A stretch of 64,000 nucleotides of DNA from Hansschlegelia zhihuaiae (GTDB taxonomy: Bacteria; Pseudomonadota; Alphaproteobacteria; Rhizobiales; Methylopilaceae). Below are positions 26,188-35,416 of the stretch, piece after piece (the stretch's first letter is position 1; each line of letters opens with the position of its first letter). The notes under the pieces were generated by a model. The model was not told the DNA's origin, made no database searches, and saw only the letters and a list, made by a program, of their open reading frames with translations. Location of the stretch: the NCBI RefSeq assembly GCF_004103825.1, contig NZ_RYFI01000002.1, positions 193,614-257,613 on the forward strand, given 5' to 3'. A program made the translations under genes and the position numbers.

Positions 26188-27170
26188 GCCGGCCGGGCGA
26201 GCAGGGGCTGATCGAGCGGTTCTTCCGCCCGCTCGCGACCGCGCCGGGGGCGGCGCTCCTGTCCGACGACGCCGCGACGGTTCCGACCGGCGACGGCCCG
26301 GAGCTCGTGGTCACGACCGACGCGATCGTCGCCGGCGTGCATTTCTTCCCCGACGACCCGCCCGATGCGATCGCGCGCAAGGCGCTCAGGGTCAATCTGT
26401 CGGACCTCGCGGCCAAGGGCGCGCGGCCGGCCGGCTATCTCGTCACGCTGGCGCTTCCCGACGACTGGGCGGTCGACTGGCTCGAGGGCTTCGTCGAAGG
26501 GCTCGCGGCGGATCAGGAGGAGTTCGGCGTCAGCCTGCTGGGCGGCGACACGGTGCGGACCCCGGGCCCACTGATGGTCTCGGTCACCGCGCTTGGCCAT
26601 GCGCAGGAGGGCGGGGTGCCGCGAAGGGGAGGCGGGGCGCCGGGCCAGCGGCTCTACGTGACCGGCACGATCGGCGACGCCGCCCTTGGCCTGCGGCTGA
26701 GGCAGGACGAGCGGCTCGCGCTGCGCTGGGATTTGCGGCGCTCCGAGCGCGAATGGCTGCTCGACCGCTATCTCATTCCGGAGCCCCGGCTTGCGCTATC
26801 GGCCGTGGTCGCGGCCTACGCCACGGCGGCCATGGACCTTTCGGACGGCTTTGTGGGCGATCTCGAGAAGCTTGCGGCCGCCTCGAGGGTCGGCGCGATC
26901 GTGGAGGCGGCCCGCGTTCCCCTGTCGTCTGCGGCCGCCCGGATCGTGCGGTGCGACGAGGATGCGCTTGGCGTTGCGCTCACGGGCGGCGACGACTACG
27001 AACTGTTGATCGCGATCGATCCCGACGACGTCGAGGCCTTCGAAGCGGAGGCGCGCAGCTGCGCGGTCGCCGTGACGGACATCGGCGTGCTGTTGGAAGG
27101 CGAGGGCGTCGAGATCGAATCGGGCGCCCGCCTCCTTTCGCTGGACCGAAGCAGCTACAGCCACTTCTGA
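26184..27170 (+). CDS. thiL: thiamine-phosphate kinase ThiL
   Basis: The start GTG at 26184 overlaps the previous stop; longer in-frame starts would lie inside the Coq10-like gene. The product has 328 residues. ThiL (PurM-like fold) hallmarks are present: LSDDAATV, VVTTDAIVAGVHF, NLSDLAAKGARP, LLGGDTVRTPG, MDLSDGF and GGDDYELL. It phosphorylates thiamine monophosphate to the active diphosphate using ATP. In many Alphaproteobacteria thiL follows nusB; here it follows a Coq10-like gene and no thi genes are nearby. No THI-box (TPP riboswitch) is apparent. Confidence 0.92.
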   Translation: MSRPGEQGLIERFFRPLATAPGAALLSDDAATVPTGDGPELVVTTDAIVAGVHFFPDDPPDAIARKALRVNLSDLAAKGARPAGYLVTLALPDDWAVDWLEGFVEGLAADQEEFGVSLLGGDTVRTPGPLMVSVTALGHAQEGGVPRRGGGAPGQRLYVTGTIGDAALGLRLRQDERLALRWDLRRSEREWLLDRYLIPEPRLALSAVVAAYATAAMDLSDGFVGDLEKLAAASRVGAIVEAARVPLSSAAARIVRCDEDALGVALTGGDDYELLIAIDPDDVEAFEAEARSCAVAVTDIGVLLEGEGVEIESGARLLSLDRSSYSHF

Positions 27171-27323
27171 CCGACGTCCGCTGTTGCGCGTGCGCCACGA
27201 GAGGCCGGCGAGACGCGCGGACCGCGATTGAAACGGCCGAAGCGCGCACGCATGATGGTCCGCGGTCGAATCTTGGCCTTCTTTCAAGGCGCAGGTCCCG
27301 AACCGAACGAACAAACCACAACC

Positions 27324-28151
27324 ATGGGGCGGACCCGCATGCGACCCATCTCTCTTTCCTTGGCGGCCACGGTCGTCGGCCTAGGCGCGCTTTGGTCCGG
27401 AGCTGCGTCGGCGGCCTCGTGCGGCAATGACGGCGCCGGTTTCAGCGCGTGGGTGCCGGAGTTCCAGGCGGAGGCGCAGTCGCGCGGCATCTCGGCGCGC
27501 GTCGCCCAAGCGGCGCTGTCGGGCGTCGCTTACGATCGCGGTCTGATCGCCTATGACCGCACGCAGCGTCCCTTCAAGCTCAGCCTCGAGCAGTTCATCG
27601 CCAAGCGCGCGCCGGCCTCGCTGATTACCCAGGCGAAGTCGCGCTGGGCCAAGAACCGCGCCGTCTTCGACCGGGTGGAGCAGCGCTACGGCGTCGAAGC
27701 CCCCGTGATCCTCGCGATCTGGGGCATGGAGACCGCCTTCGGAGCCATCCAGGGCAAGAAGAACGTCTTCAACGGCCTCGCGACGCTCGCCTATGACTGC
27801 CGCCGGACCGAGATGTTCCAAGGCGAACTGCTGGCCGCGATGCAGCTCGTCGACCGCGGCGACCTGACGATGGCCGAGATGCGCGGCGCGGAGCATGGCG
27901 AGATCGGCCAGGCGCAGTTCCTGCCGACCTCCTACATCAAATATGCGGTCGACGGCGACGGCGACGGGCGCAGCGACATGGTGCGCTCCTCGGCCGACAC
28001 CATCGCGTCGATCGCCAACTATCTGCGGTCGAACGGCTGGCAGCGCGGCGGGGGCTTCGACCAGTACGGCCCGCTCGCCGAATGGAACAGGGCCAGCGTC
28101 TACCAGAAGGCCATCGCCTACGCGGCGAACAAGATCGCGGAAGGCTCCTGA
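27324..28151 (+). CDS. MltB-type lytic murein transglycosylase
   Basis: About 275 residues; ATG 27324 and ATG 27339 both give a signal peptide ending GAASAAS, and the frame upstream to 27228 is not needed. The catalytic domain has FSAWVPEFQAEAQSRGIS, then WGMETAFG with the catalytic Glu (about residue 136), NVFNGLATLAYD and GEIGQAQFLPTSYIKYAVDGD, which define the SLT family 3 (MltB). It cleaves peptidoglycan glycan strands to 1,6-anhydro ends in the periplasm. No lipobox is seen and the C-terminal peptidoglycan-binding domain found in some homologues is absent, so it is a short soluble form. Confidence 0.87.
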   Translation: MGRTRMRPISLSLAATVVGLGALWSGAASAASCGNDGAGFSAWVPEFQAEAQSRGISARVAQAALSGVAYDRGLIAYDRTQRPFKLSLEQFIAKRAPASLITQAKSRWAKNRAVFDRVEQRYGVEAPVILAIWGMETAFGAIQGKKNVFNGLATLAYDCRRTEMFQGELLAAMQLVDRGDLTMAEMRGAEHGEIGQAQFLPTSYIKYAVDGDGDGRSDMVRSSADTIASIANYLRSNGWQRGGGFDQYGPLAEWNRASVYQKAIAYAANKIAEGS

Positions 28152-28543
28152 GGCGGCTCGGCGACTTCTCAACGCCTTGCTCTGGCGTGCTGCGTGCTTC
28201 GAGACGCCGTCCTGAAGGACGGCTCCTCAGCATGAGGCAGGTTGGTGCTTTGGCATCCTGCAATGGTCCTCATGCTGAGGAGCATGCCGCAAGGCATGCG
28301 TCTCGAAGCACGCAACGCCGGCGCCCCGGGGCTTTCATCAATCTGCTTCGTCCATGTGCGCGCCCGTCGAAGACAAGCCACCAGGACGATTGCGCAATCA
28401 TCGCCGTTCTGGCAGCTTCCGCCGCGACCGATCGGTCGTGCGGGCGGAAGGCGACTTCCCCATAAGACAAAACAAAAGCACGGCGCTGGTCGCCGCAGGT
28501 CCGGCCTGCGACGAGGAACGTCACGTGTGAGGGAAGAACCCCA
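28152..28543. other. intergenic region upstream of hppA
   Basis: No gene is supported in these 392 bases. They contain the long inverted repeat at 28192-28313 and, close to hppA, a small hairpin (CGCAGG/CCTGCG at 28494-28510) in the probable leader. I cannot pick a convincing promoter. Confidence 0.6.
28192..28313. repeat. long interrupted inverted repeat (intergenic palindromic element)
   Basis: Two nested pairs of perfect 16-nt arms: GCGTGCTTCGAGACGC (28192-28207) pairs with 28298-28313, and GCTCCTCAGCATGAGG (28222-28237) pairs with 28268-28283. Elements with a CTTCGAGACGC / CCTCAGCATGAGG core are familiar dispersed intergenic repeats of Hyphomicrobiales. It would fold into a long hairpin in RNA. 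Confidence 0.8.
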
Positions 28544-30664
28544 ATGGCGCTTGTACTGATAATAATTCTCGGTCTTCTGTCCGTCGTCTACGGGGTCTGG
28601 GCGACCAAGTCCCTGATGGAGGCCGACGCCGGCACGCCGCGCATGCGGGAGATCGCAGGCGCGATCGCCGAAGGCGCGCAGGCCTATCTGAAGCGCCAGT
28701 ACACCACGATCGCGATCGTCGGCGCCGTCATCTTCGTCGCCCTCATCTTCCTGCTGTCCTTCGCGGTCGCGATCGGCTTCCTGATCGGCGCGGTCCTCTC
28801 CGCGGCGGCCGGCTTCATCGGCATGAACGTCTCGGTCCGGGCGAACGTCCGCACCGCCCAGGCCGCCTCGAAATCGCTAGGCGCCGGCCTCGAGATCGCG
28901 TTCAAGTCGGGCGCGGTCACCGGCATGCTGGTCGCCGGCCTCGCGCTGCTCGGCGTCGCGGTCTATTACTCGATCCTGCGCATCATCGGCTTCGATCCGG
29001 GCGACCGCACGGTCATCGACGCGCTGGTCGCGCTCGGCTTCGGCGCGTCCCTCATCTCGATCTTCGCGCGTCTCGGCGGCGGCATCTTCACCAAGGGCGC
29101 GGACGTCGGCGGCGACCTCGTGGGCAAGGTCGAGGCCGGCATTCCCGAGGATGACCCACGCAATCCCGCGACGATCGCGGACAATGTCGGCGACAATGTC
29201 GGCGACTGCGCCGGCATGGCCGCGGACCTGTTCGAGACCTATGCGGTGACCGTAGTCGCCACGATGGTGCTGGCGTCGATCTTCTTCGCCGGCAACGCCC
29301 TGCTGCCGAGCCTGATCCTCTATCCGCTCGGCATCTGCGCCATCTGCATCGTGACGTCGATCGCCGGGACCTTCTTCGTGAAGCTGCCCGCCAACCAGTC
29401 GATCATGGGCGCGCTCTATCGCGGCTTCGGCGTCTCGGCGGCGCTCTCGCTCGTCGGCATCGCGATCGTCACCGCGCTCCAGGTCGGCTTCACGACTGAG
29501 TACACCACGACGACCGGAACCAGCTTCACGGGCTGGGACCTCTATCTCTGCGCGGTGGTCGGCCTCGTCATCACCGGCGTGATCGTGGTCATCACGGAAT
29601 ACTACACGGGCACCGGCTATCGCCCCGTGAAGTCGATCGCCGCGGCCTCGGTCACCGGCCACGGCACCAACGTCATCCAGGGCCTCGCCATCTCGCTCGA
29701 GGCGACGGCGCTGCCCGCGCTGGTGATCATGGTCGGCATCATCGTCACCTATTCGCTCGCGGGCCTGTTCGGCATCGCGATCGCGGTTACGGCCATGCTG
29801 GCGCTCGCGGGCTTCGTGGTCGCGCTCGACGCCTTCGGACCGGTGACCGACAACGCCGGCGGCATCGCGGAGATGTCGGAGCTGCCGCCGGAGGTCCGGA
29901 CCTCGACCGACGCGCTCGACGCGGTCGGCAACACGACGAAGGCCGTCACCAAGGGCTACGCGATCGGCTCGGCCGGCCTCGGCGCCCTTGTGCTGTTCGC
30001 GGCCTACACTTCGGACCTCAACCACTTCATCGCCAACGCCTCGCAGTACCCGTACTTCGCCAATGTGAAGCTCGATTTCTCGCTGGCGAACCCCTACGTC
30101 GTCGTCGGCCTGCTGTTCGGCGGCATGCTGCCCTTCCTGTTCGGCGCGATGGGCATGACCGCGGTCGGCCGCTGCGCAGGCTCGATCGTCGAGGAGGTCC
30201 GCCGCCAGTTCCGCGAGAAGCCCGGCATCATGGAAGGCAAGGACCGTCCGGACTACGGACGCGCCGTCGACCTGCTGACCAAGGCCGCGATCAAGGAGAT
30301 GATCATCCCGTCGCTCCTGCCGGTGCTGTCGCCGATCGTAGGCTACTTCATCATCCTCGCGGTCGCGGGCAAGAGCGAGGCGTTCTCGGCGGTCGGCGCG
30401 ATGCTGCTCGGCGTGATCGTGACGGGCCTGTTCGTCGCGCTCTCGATGACCTCGGGCGGCGGCGCCTGGGACAACGCCAAGAAATACATCGAGGACGGCC
30501 ATCACGGCGGCAAGGGCTCGGAAGCCCACAAGGCCGCGGTGACCGGCGACACGGTCGGCGATCCCTACAAGGACACGGCCGGACCCGCCGTAAACCCGAT
30601 GATCAAGATCACCAACATCGTGGCGCTGCTGCTGCTCGCGATCCTGGCGCACTCGGCGGGCTAA
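28544..30664 (+). CDS. hppA: K+-independent membrane H+-translocating pyrophosphatase
   Basis: 706 residues, about 16 membrane spans, RBS GAGGGAAG before ATG 28544. The substrate-binding loops are intact: [26 protein letters not shown] and [19 protein letters not shown] appear in consecutive pieces, followed by [11 protein letters not shown] and, near the end, [15 protein letters not shown]. The signature [17 protein letters not shown] has Lys where K+-dependent enzymes have Ala (GNTTAA), which marks the K+-independent H+ pump. The enzyme couples PPi hydrolysis to proton export, saving energy under low-energy conditions. It stands alone between two intergenic repeat elements. Confidence 0.95.
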   Translation: MALVLIIILGLLSVVYGVWATKSLMEADAGTPRMREIAGAIAEGAQAYLKRQYTTIAIVGAVIFVALIFLLSFAVAIGFLIGAVLSAAAGFIGMNVSVRANVRTAQAASKSLGAGLEIAFKSGAVTGMLVAGLALLGVAVYYSILRIIGFDPGDRTVIDALVALGFGASLISIFARLGGGIFTKGADVGGDLVGKVEAGIPEDDPRNPATIADNVGDNVGDCAGMAADLFETYAVTVVATMVLASIFFAGNALLPSLILYPLGICAICIVTSIAGTFFVKLPANQSIMGALYRGFGVSAALSLVGIAIVTALQVGFTTEYTTTTGTSFTGWDLYLCAVVGLVITGVIVVITEYYTGTGYRPVKSIAAASVTGHGTNVIQGLAISLEATALPALVIMVGIIVTYSLAGLFGIAIAVTAMLALAGFVVALDAFGPVTDNAGGIAEMSELPPEVRTSTDALDAVGNTTKAVTKGYAIGSAGLGALVLFAAYTSDLNHFIANASQYPYFANVKLDFSLANPYVVVGLLFGGMLPFLFGAMGMTAVGRCAGSIVEEVRRQFREKPGIMEGKDRPDYGRAVDLLTKAAIKEMIIPSLLPVLSPIVGYFIILAVAGKSEAFSAVGAMLLGVIVTGLFVALSMTSGGGAWDNAKKYIEDGHHGGKGSEAHKAAVTGDTVGDPYKDTAGPAVNPMIKITNIVALLLLAILAHSAG

Positions 30665-30752
30665 GGCCGAAACGAGGCGTCATCCCGGCCGGCGCGAACC
30701 GCCGAGCCGGGGTCCGTCGCGAGAAAGTGGCGCGGTTCGGCGCTACGCCCAA

Positions 30753-30874
30753 GTCCCGGCCTTTGAGCCGGGACCCATCATGCGCCGGACGCGCCCGATG
30801 AGGGGCGTCGCCCGGCGCGCTCTCGAGTTGAAGTGGAAGCCCGAATGGGTCCCGGCTCAGGGCCGGGACATGAG
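30753..30874. repeat. dispersed palindromic repeat, copy 1
   Basis: Half-elements GTCCCGGCCtttGAGCCGGGACCCAT (30753-30778 by its two arms) and its near reverse complement at 30844-30874 face each other. Each half is itself a hairpin. The same unit occurs again at 63639-63756 near the end of the window, so this is a dispersed family. Confidence 0.85.
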
Positions 30875-30901
30875 CGCGGCTCTCGTCTCCGGCCTCAGGC
30901 C

Positions 30902-31312
30902 TCAGCCCTTCTTCGACGCGGCCGGCTCGACCGGCCCGCCAGCCTCTTTCCAGGCCTTGAAGCCGCCCGAGACGTGGGCCACGGGCTTCAGCCCCATCGA
31001 TTGCGCGGTGTCGGCCGCGAGCGCCGACCGCCAGCCCGAACCGCAGAAGAACACGAAGGTCCGGTCCTCGGCGAAGACCGGCTTGTGATACGGACTCTCC
31101 GGATCGATCCAGAATTCGAGCATGCCCCGCGGGCAGTGGAAGGCGCCGGGCACGCGGCCTTCCCGATCGAGTTCGCGCGGATCGCGAAGATCGACGAAGG
31201 TCACGTCTTCGCGGCGATGGAGAGACAGGGCCGTCTCGACCGGCAGGCTCTCGACGCGCGATTCGGCCTCGGCCAGCATGTCGCGGAAGCCGCGCGTGAT
31301 GGTCTGCGCCAT
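30902..31312 (-). CDS. rhodanese-domain protein (catalytic Cys present)
   Basis: 136 residues from ATG 31312 (MAQTITRGFRDML); a longer start at 31378 would overlap the upstream gene. The domain has VTFVDLRDPRELDREG, then GAFHCPRGMLEFWID and the active-site loop FFCGSGWRSALAA with the catalytic Cys, and ends HVSGGFKAWKEAG. Rhodaneses carry sulfur as Cys persulfide; the physiological acceptor is unknown here. The start is 14 nt downstream of a second rhodanese-like gene on the same strand, an apparent tandem duplication. Confidence 0.85.
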   Translation of the reverse strand: MAQTITRGFRDMLAEAESRVESLPVETALSLHRREDVTFVDLRDPRELDREGRVPGAFHCPRGMLEFWIDPESPYHKPVFAEDRTFVFFCGSGWRSALAADTAQSMGLKPVAHVSGGFKAWKEAGGPVEPAASKKG

Positions 31313-31326
31313 CCCCGGAAAGGCCG

Positions 31327-31872
31327 TCAGGCTTTCTTCAGCCGCCGGCCATCGCTCCGCCGCCTGTCGCGCCGCCACCAGGCCGACAGACGAGAGCGGG
31401 CGTATTTGGTCGCCAGCGTGAATGACGCCTTCAGCGCCGGGAACGGGCTGTTCGGATGGCCAGCGACGCGTCCGCCTGCGTTCCGCCAGGACTTCAGGCC
31501 GCCCCGCAGGGCGAGCGCGCCCTCGAGCCCGAGCTCGCGAGCACGCTTCGCCGAAGCGAGCGGCGCCGTGTGAGGGCCGCCATAGAAGATGAAGGTCTTG
31601 CCCGGTTCGAACAGACGCGCGTGGAGCGGGCTCGACGGCGAGACGATGGCCGCGAACTCGCCCGGCGGGCAGTGAAGCGAGCCTTCAATCCAGCCAGTCT
31701 CGTCGACGACCTCCCAGTCGCGAAGATCGACGAACACCGCCTGCTTGCGGCGCCAGAGCCCGATCGCGTCGCGCGCCTCAATGACGATCGAGCGCCGCGC
31801 GCGCACGGCTCCGCGCGGCTTGGCCGCCGAGGTCATCGGCGAGAATCTGGGGAACGCTGTAGTCGACGCCAT
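31327..31872 (-). CDS. rhodanese-like protein lacking the catalytic Cys
   Basis: 181 residues from ATG 31872, or 169 from ATG 31836. It aligns with its downstream neighbour throughout: AVFVDLRDWEVVDETGWIEG, SLHCPPGEFAAI and ALRGGLKSWRNAGG. The active-site loop, FFCGSGWRS in the neighbour, is here FIFYGGPHTAPLAS, so the nucleophilic Cys is replaced (Tyr/Gly) and sulfurtransferase chemistry is not possible by the normal route. The C-terminus carries an extra basic tail (RDRRRSDGRRLKK). It may be a partner or regulator of the active copy, or may bind another ligand. Confidence 0.8.
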   Translation of the reverse strand: MASTTAFPRFSPMTSAAKPRGAVRARRSIVIEARDAIGLWRRKQAVFVDLRDWEVVDETGWIEGSLHCPPGEFAAIVSPSSPLHARLFEPGKTFIFYGGPHTAPLASAKRARELGLEGALALRGGLKSWRNAGGRVAGHPNSPFPALKASFTLATKYARSRLSAWWRRDRRRSDGRRLKKA

Positions 31873-31952
31873 TTGTCGCGTCTTTCGATCGGAGTTCGAC
31901 GAGTGATCAAACGCTGAACATTACGACATGTTTCAATGCGACCTTCGCAGGG

Positions 31953-32807
31953 TCACGCGGTGTTGACCGCCACATTGTCGATCAGCCGGACCCCGCCGAT
32001 GCGGGCGGCGGCGAGAAGACGCGCCGGGCGGTCCTCCAGCGCGGTGATCGGTCTCAGCGTGCCTGAGTCGCGCAATTCCACATAGTCGATCGCGAAACCC
32101 GCTCCCTCGATCCGCCTTTTCGCGGCGTCGAGAGTCTGGCTCACGTCCCGACCAGCCTCCGCGGCCGCTGCGGCTTCCGCCAGCGCGGCATGCAGCTCGG
32201 GCGCGCGCGCCCTGTCAGCGTCCGTCAGATAGACATTGCGCGACGACATTGCGAGTCCGTCGGTCTCGCGAATGATCGGCGCGCCCTGGATCTCGATCGG
32301 AAAGCACAGGTCGCGGGCCATCCGCCGGACCACCGCGAGCTGCTGAAAGTCCTTCTCGCCGAAGATCGCGACGTCGGGCGCGACCTGGACGAAAAGCTTC
32401 GCCACCACGGTCGCCACGCCAGCGAAGAAATGCGGCCGGACGACGCTTTCGAGACCTTCCGACGGGCCGCCGACCGTCACGGTGGTCGCCGCGCCGTCCG
32501 GATACATCTCCGCGACGTCCGGCGCGAAGACGAGGTCGACGCCGCATCGCGCGAGCATGTCGAGGTCGCGCTCCAGGTTCCGCGGATAGGTCGCGAGGTC
32601 CTCGTGCGGCGCGAACTGGGTCGGATTGACGAAGATCGACACGACGACGCGCGGCGCGACGCGCGCCGCCTGCTCGACAAGCGACAGATGACCGGCGTGG
32701 AGCGCGCCCATGGTGGGGACGAGCGCGATCCGCTCTCCGGCGTTTCGCCGGGAGGCGAGGCGGGCGCGCAGCTCGGCGACGGCGGTGACGGTTTTCGGAC
32801 GCGACAT
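31953..32807 (-). CDS. panC: pantothenate synthetase PanC
   Basis: 284 residues from ATG 32807 (MSRPKTVTAVAELRARL); the frame stays open upstream but nothing upstream is conserved. Hallmarks are ALVPTMGALHAGHLSLV (HxGH-type nucleotidyl motif), SIFVNPTQFAPHEDL, FAGVATVVAKLF, FGEKDFQQL and the SSRNVYL loop. It condenses pantoate with beta-alanine using ATP, the last step to vitamin B5. panB and panD are not in the window. It is divergent from the J-domain gene. Confidence 0.93.
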   Translation of the reverse strand: MSRPKTVTAVAELRARLASRRNAGERIALVPTMGALHAGHLSLVEQAARVAPRVVVSIFVNPTQFAPHEDLATYPRNLERDLDMLARCGVDLVFAPDVAEMYPDGAATTVTVGGPSEGLESVVRPHFFAGVATVVAKLFVQVAPDVAIFGEKDFQQLAVVRRMARDLCFPIEIQGAPIIRETDGLAMSSRNVYLTDADRARAPELHAALAEAAAAAEAGRDVSQTLDAAKRRIEGAGFAIDYVELRDSGTLRPITALEDRPARLLAAARIGGVRLIDNVAVNTA

Positions 32808-33000
32808 CGACGCGATCTGCCTCCATGGACGTCGCCCGACGGCCGGCGACCGCGGCCCATTAGCAGCGCGCCCGCCGACGCGCCACGGTCGCGGTCCGAC
32901 ACAGGCGCGATCAAGCAAGACTGAGCGGCGGCGTCTTGGCCCGCCGGCCTTGCCCGTGCGAGCTTCGCCGGGCGGCCGCGTCGCCGCTTCGGAGAGCGGA

Positions 33001-33522
33001 ATGATCTGGATCGTGTTCGGCGCGATGGCGGTGGCCACATTCCTGGCCGTCGGCCGGATCCTCGTCGACGCGGACCCCGCCCATGCGCGTCGGCAGATTC
33101 GCGTGACCGCGATGGCGGTGTGGGCGGTCGGCGTCGCGCTGGCGCTCGCGGGCAAGCCGCTCTACGGCCTGACCCTCATGGCGCTCGGCGCGGCTGGCGT
33201 GTTCGCGGCCCCGCGGCCGCGCAAGTCACCGCGGCGGCCCGAAGGAGAGCGTGACGGCGGGGCGTCCGGCGGGCGTGCGCACGTCGAGGACGACCCTTAC
33301 TGGCGGGCCGACGAGGTCCGGCCGGACGTGGGCTTTGGCGTAATGACGGAACAGCAGGCGTATCAGATCCTTGGCCTGCAGCCGGGGGCGAGCGCGGAAG
33401 AGGTCGCCCGTGCGCATCGGACGCTGATGAAGAAACTGCATCCCGACCAGGGGGGGTCGACGGAGCTCGCGGCGCGTGCCAACGCCGCCAAGGACGTTCT
33501 CGCGAAGCGGCGCCATGGCTGA
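33001..33522 (+). CDS. membrane-anchored J-domain protein
   Basis: 173 residues from ATG 33001 with RBS GGAGAGCGG. The N-terminal part has two or three hydrophobic segments (IWIVFGAMAVATFLAVG and VWAVGVALALAGKPLYG), then a charged linker, and the C-terminal 60 residues form a J domain: AYQILGLQPGASAEEVARA and KKLHPDQGG with the HPD motif. The J domain stimulates a DnaK-type ATPase. This architecture, a membrane N-terminus with a C-terminal J domain (TIM14-like), is widespread in Alphaproteobacteria; the client is unknown. Confidence 0.88.
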   Translation: MIWIVFGAMAVATFLAVGRILVDADPAHARRQIRVTAMAVWAVGVALALAGKPLYGLTLMALGAAGVFAAPRPRKSPRRPEGERDGGASGGRAHVEDDPYWRADEVRPDVGFGVMTEQQAYQILGLQPGASAEEVARAHRTLMKKLHPDQGGSTELAARANAAKDVLAKRRHG

Positions 33523-33539
33523 GGCCTCTCCCGCCGGGC

Positions 33540-35147
33540 TCAATTCTTGATCGCGAAGCAGCTCACCGAGCTGCGCTTCAGGGCCCTGCAGGCGGCGTCG
33601 GCCGACCGCTCGTTCAGGCCGGCGAACCGCGCGCGGTAATAGGTGGTCGCGCCCTTGGTGTAGACCTCGGTGAAGGGTTCGGCGGCGTTGAGCAGCCGGC
33701 CGCCCTTCGAGGCCGCGTCGGACAGCAGCTCCTCGGCCTTGGCGGCCTCGGTGGTGGCGCCGATCTGGATCATCCAGCCCTTGCGCGCCGGCGTCATTTC
33801 GGCCGTCTGCGCGGTCTGGCGCACGGGCTCCGCCGCGGCCTGCCTGGAGGCGGAGCGGCTCGGCGATTCGTTCGTGGCGAGCTCGGCGATCTGGTCGTCC
33901 TGCGCCGCGGCGACGTCGACGCTGCCGGTCGTGGTCGGGGCAGGCCCGACGACCCAGCGCATCGGCTTCGGAGCCGGCGCGGCCGGCGCCTCGACGACCG
34001 CCGGGACCGCGGCGGCGACGACAGGCTCGACGGCGGGCGACACGACGCGCTCGACCTGGACGGGCCGCGGGGCAGGGATCGGGGCGGCCTCGCGCTGGAC
34101 CGGCGCGGGCGAGGGGACGGGAACCGGCGCTTCATAGCCGACGCGCTGGGCGGCCAGCGGCGCCGGCAGGCCGGCCATGACGGCCGGACGGGCGCGAATC
34201 GCGGACGGCGAGGCCGCTTCGGCGACCAGCGGCGCGACGCGCTGGCCGGGCTGGGCCTTCGGCAGGTTCAGCGCGATCAGCTCGCGCATGTGATTGTCGC
34301 GGGAGGCGCCCGTGCGGCCGCCCATCACCACGGCCACGATGCTGCGTCCATTCGACTTCACCGAGGACAGCAGGTTGAAGCCGGACGCGTTGGTGTAGCC
34401 GGTCTTGATGCCGTCCACGCCCTCGACGCGGCCGAGCAGGCGGTTGTGGTTGGGCATCTGGCGGGCGCCAAAGGCGAAGACGCGGGTGCCGAAATAGCCG
34501 TAGTAGCGCGGGAAGCGGTCCTGGACGGCCCGGCCGAGCGTCACGAGATCGCGCGCCGTGGTGATGTGGTCGGGGTTCGGAAGGCCGGAGGCGTTGCGAT
34601 AGACGGTGTCGCTCATGCCGAGCGCGCGCGCCTTGCGGGTCATGCGGTCGGCGAAGGCGAACTCGGAGCCCTCGAGATTCTCGCCGAACGCGCAGGCGAC
34701 GTCGTTGGCCGATTTGGTGACGAGCGCCTTGATTCCATTCTCGACGTCGATCGTCTGACCCGGGCGCATGCCGAGCTTGGAGGGCGGCATCGCGGCGCAG
34801 CGCGGCGACATCGTGATGCGCGAGCCGAGACTGAGGCGTCCCCGCTCCAGATCCTCGAAGACGAGGTAGAGCGTCATGACCTTGGTGACAGAGGCAGGAA
34901 AACGTCGCGCGTCGGCGTTCTTCTCGTACAGCGTGCGGCCGGTCTTGGCGTCGACCACCAGCGCCGCGTAGTTCGACGCGCCGGTGAACGTCGCGGCTGC
35001 GACCGGTTTGATCGACCTGTAGGACCGTTTCTTTTTCGACCGCGCTTCGGCGCTTTCGACGGTCGCCGCCATGGCGCCGGCCACGATGCCGGCGGCGACG
35101 ACGCAGGACAGAAGACGGACGCTGAGTTTCGCTACGCTACAAGACAT
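33540..35147 (-). CDS. D-alanyl-D-alanine carboxypeptidase (S11) with C-terminal SPOR domain
   Basis: 535 residues with a signal peptide (LLSCVVAAGIVAGAMAATV). The penicillin-binding domain (about residues 55-300) has SVTK (SxxK), SAN and KTG motifs and AALVVDAKTGRTLYEKN. A long Pro/Ala/Val-rich linker leads to a C-terminal SPOR domain (about residues 455-535, starting KGWMIQIGAT) that binds denuded glycan at the septum. It trims the terminal D-Ala from peptidoglycan stem peptides in the periplasm, and SPOR suggests septal targeting. The combination is typical of Hyphomicrobiales. Confidence 0.93.
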   Translation of the reverse strand: MSCSVAKLSVRLLSCVVAAGIVAGAMAATVESAEARSKKKRSYRSIKPVAAATFTGASNYAALVVDAKTGRTLYEKNADARRFPASVTKVMTLYLVFEDLERGRLSLGSRITMSPRCAAMPPSKLGMRPGQTIDVENGIKALVTKSANDVACAFGENLEGSEFAFADRMTRKARALGMSDTVYRNASGLPNPDHITTARDLVTLGRAVQDRFPRYYGYFGTRVFAFGARQMPNHNRLLGRVEGVDGIKTGYTNASGFNLLSSVKSNGRSIVAVVMGGRTGASRDNHMRELIALNLPKAQPGQRVAPLVAEAASPSAIRARPAVMAGLPAPLAAQRVGYEAPVPVPSPAPVQREAAPIPAPRPVQVERVVSPAVEPVVAAAVPAVVEAPAAPAPKPMRWVVGPAPTTTGSVDVAAAQDDQIAELATNESPSRSASRQAAAEPVRQTAQTAEMTPARKGWMIQIGATTEAAKAEELLSDAASKGGRLLNAAEPFTEVYTKGATTYYRARFAGLNERSADAACRALKRSSVSCFAIKN

Positions 35148-35264
35148 GTGCCGTCCGCCATTTCCCGTTCTGGTCGTCTCCGGCGCTGCGGCCGGGTGGC
35201 GTTCACGCCGCTGTCAATGACGGTAGGAAGATGCGGTTACGGAGCAGTTAAGCGCCCCGTTTTG

Positions 35265-35273
35265 TGCAATGCA
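35265..35273. promoter_or_regulatory. TGC-N3-GCA operator-like site 1 upstream of phasin gene
   Basis: TGCAATGCA is a palindrome around a central base. It lies 11 nt upstream of the proposed -35 box. It resembles TGC-N3-GCA type sites reported for PhaR-type polyhydroxyalkanoate regulators. Confidence 0.5.
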
Positions 35274-35283
35274 AAATCTTTCC

Positions 35284-35311
35284 TTGACGTCCATGCTGCA
35301 GTGCATATATC
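35284..35311 (+). promoter_or_regulatory. candidate sigma-70 promoter of the phasin gene
   Basis: TTGACG (35284-35289), a 16-nt spacer and TATATC (35306-35311). The second TGC-N3-GCA site occupies the 3' part of the spacer. Confidence 0.6.
35297..35305. promoter_or_regulatory. TGC-N3-GCA operator-like site 2 inside the phasin promoter
   Basis: TGCAGTGCA lies directly before the -10 hexamer, 32 nt (about three helical turns) from site 1. A repressor bound here would block RNA polymerase. Confidence 0.55.
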
Positions 35312-35416
35312 AACGTCGTGAACGGCGGACCCGTTTGCTGAAAGTGGTGGGCCCGGCGCCGAGCGCTCGATGACGAGGCTTGGCGAGGTCCGACATTCGT
35401 CAAGGAGGAGACAACT

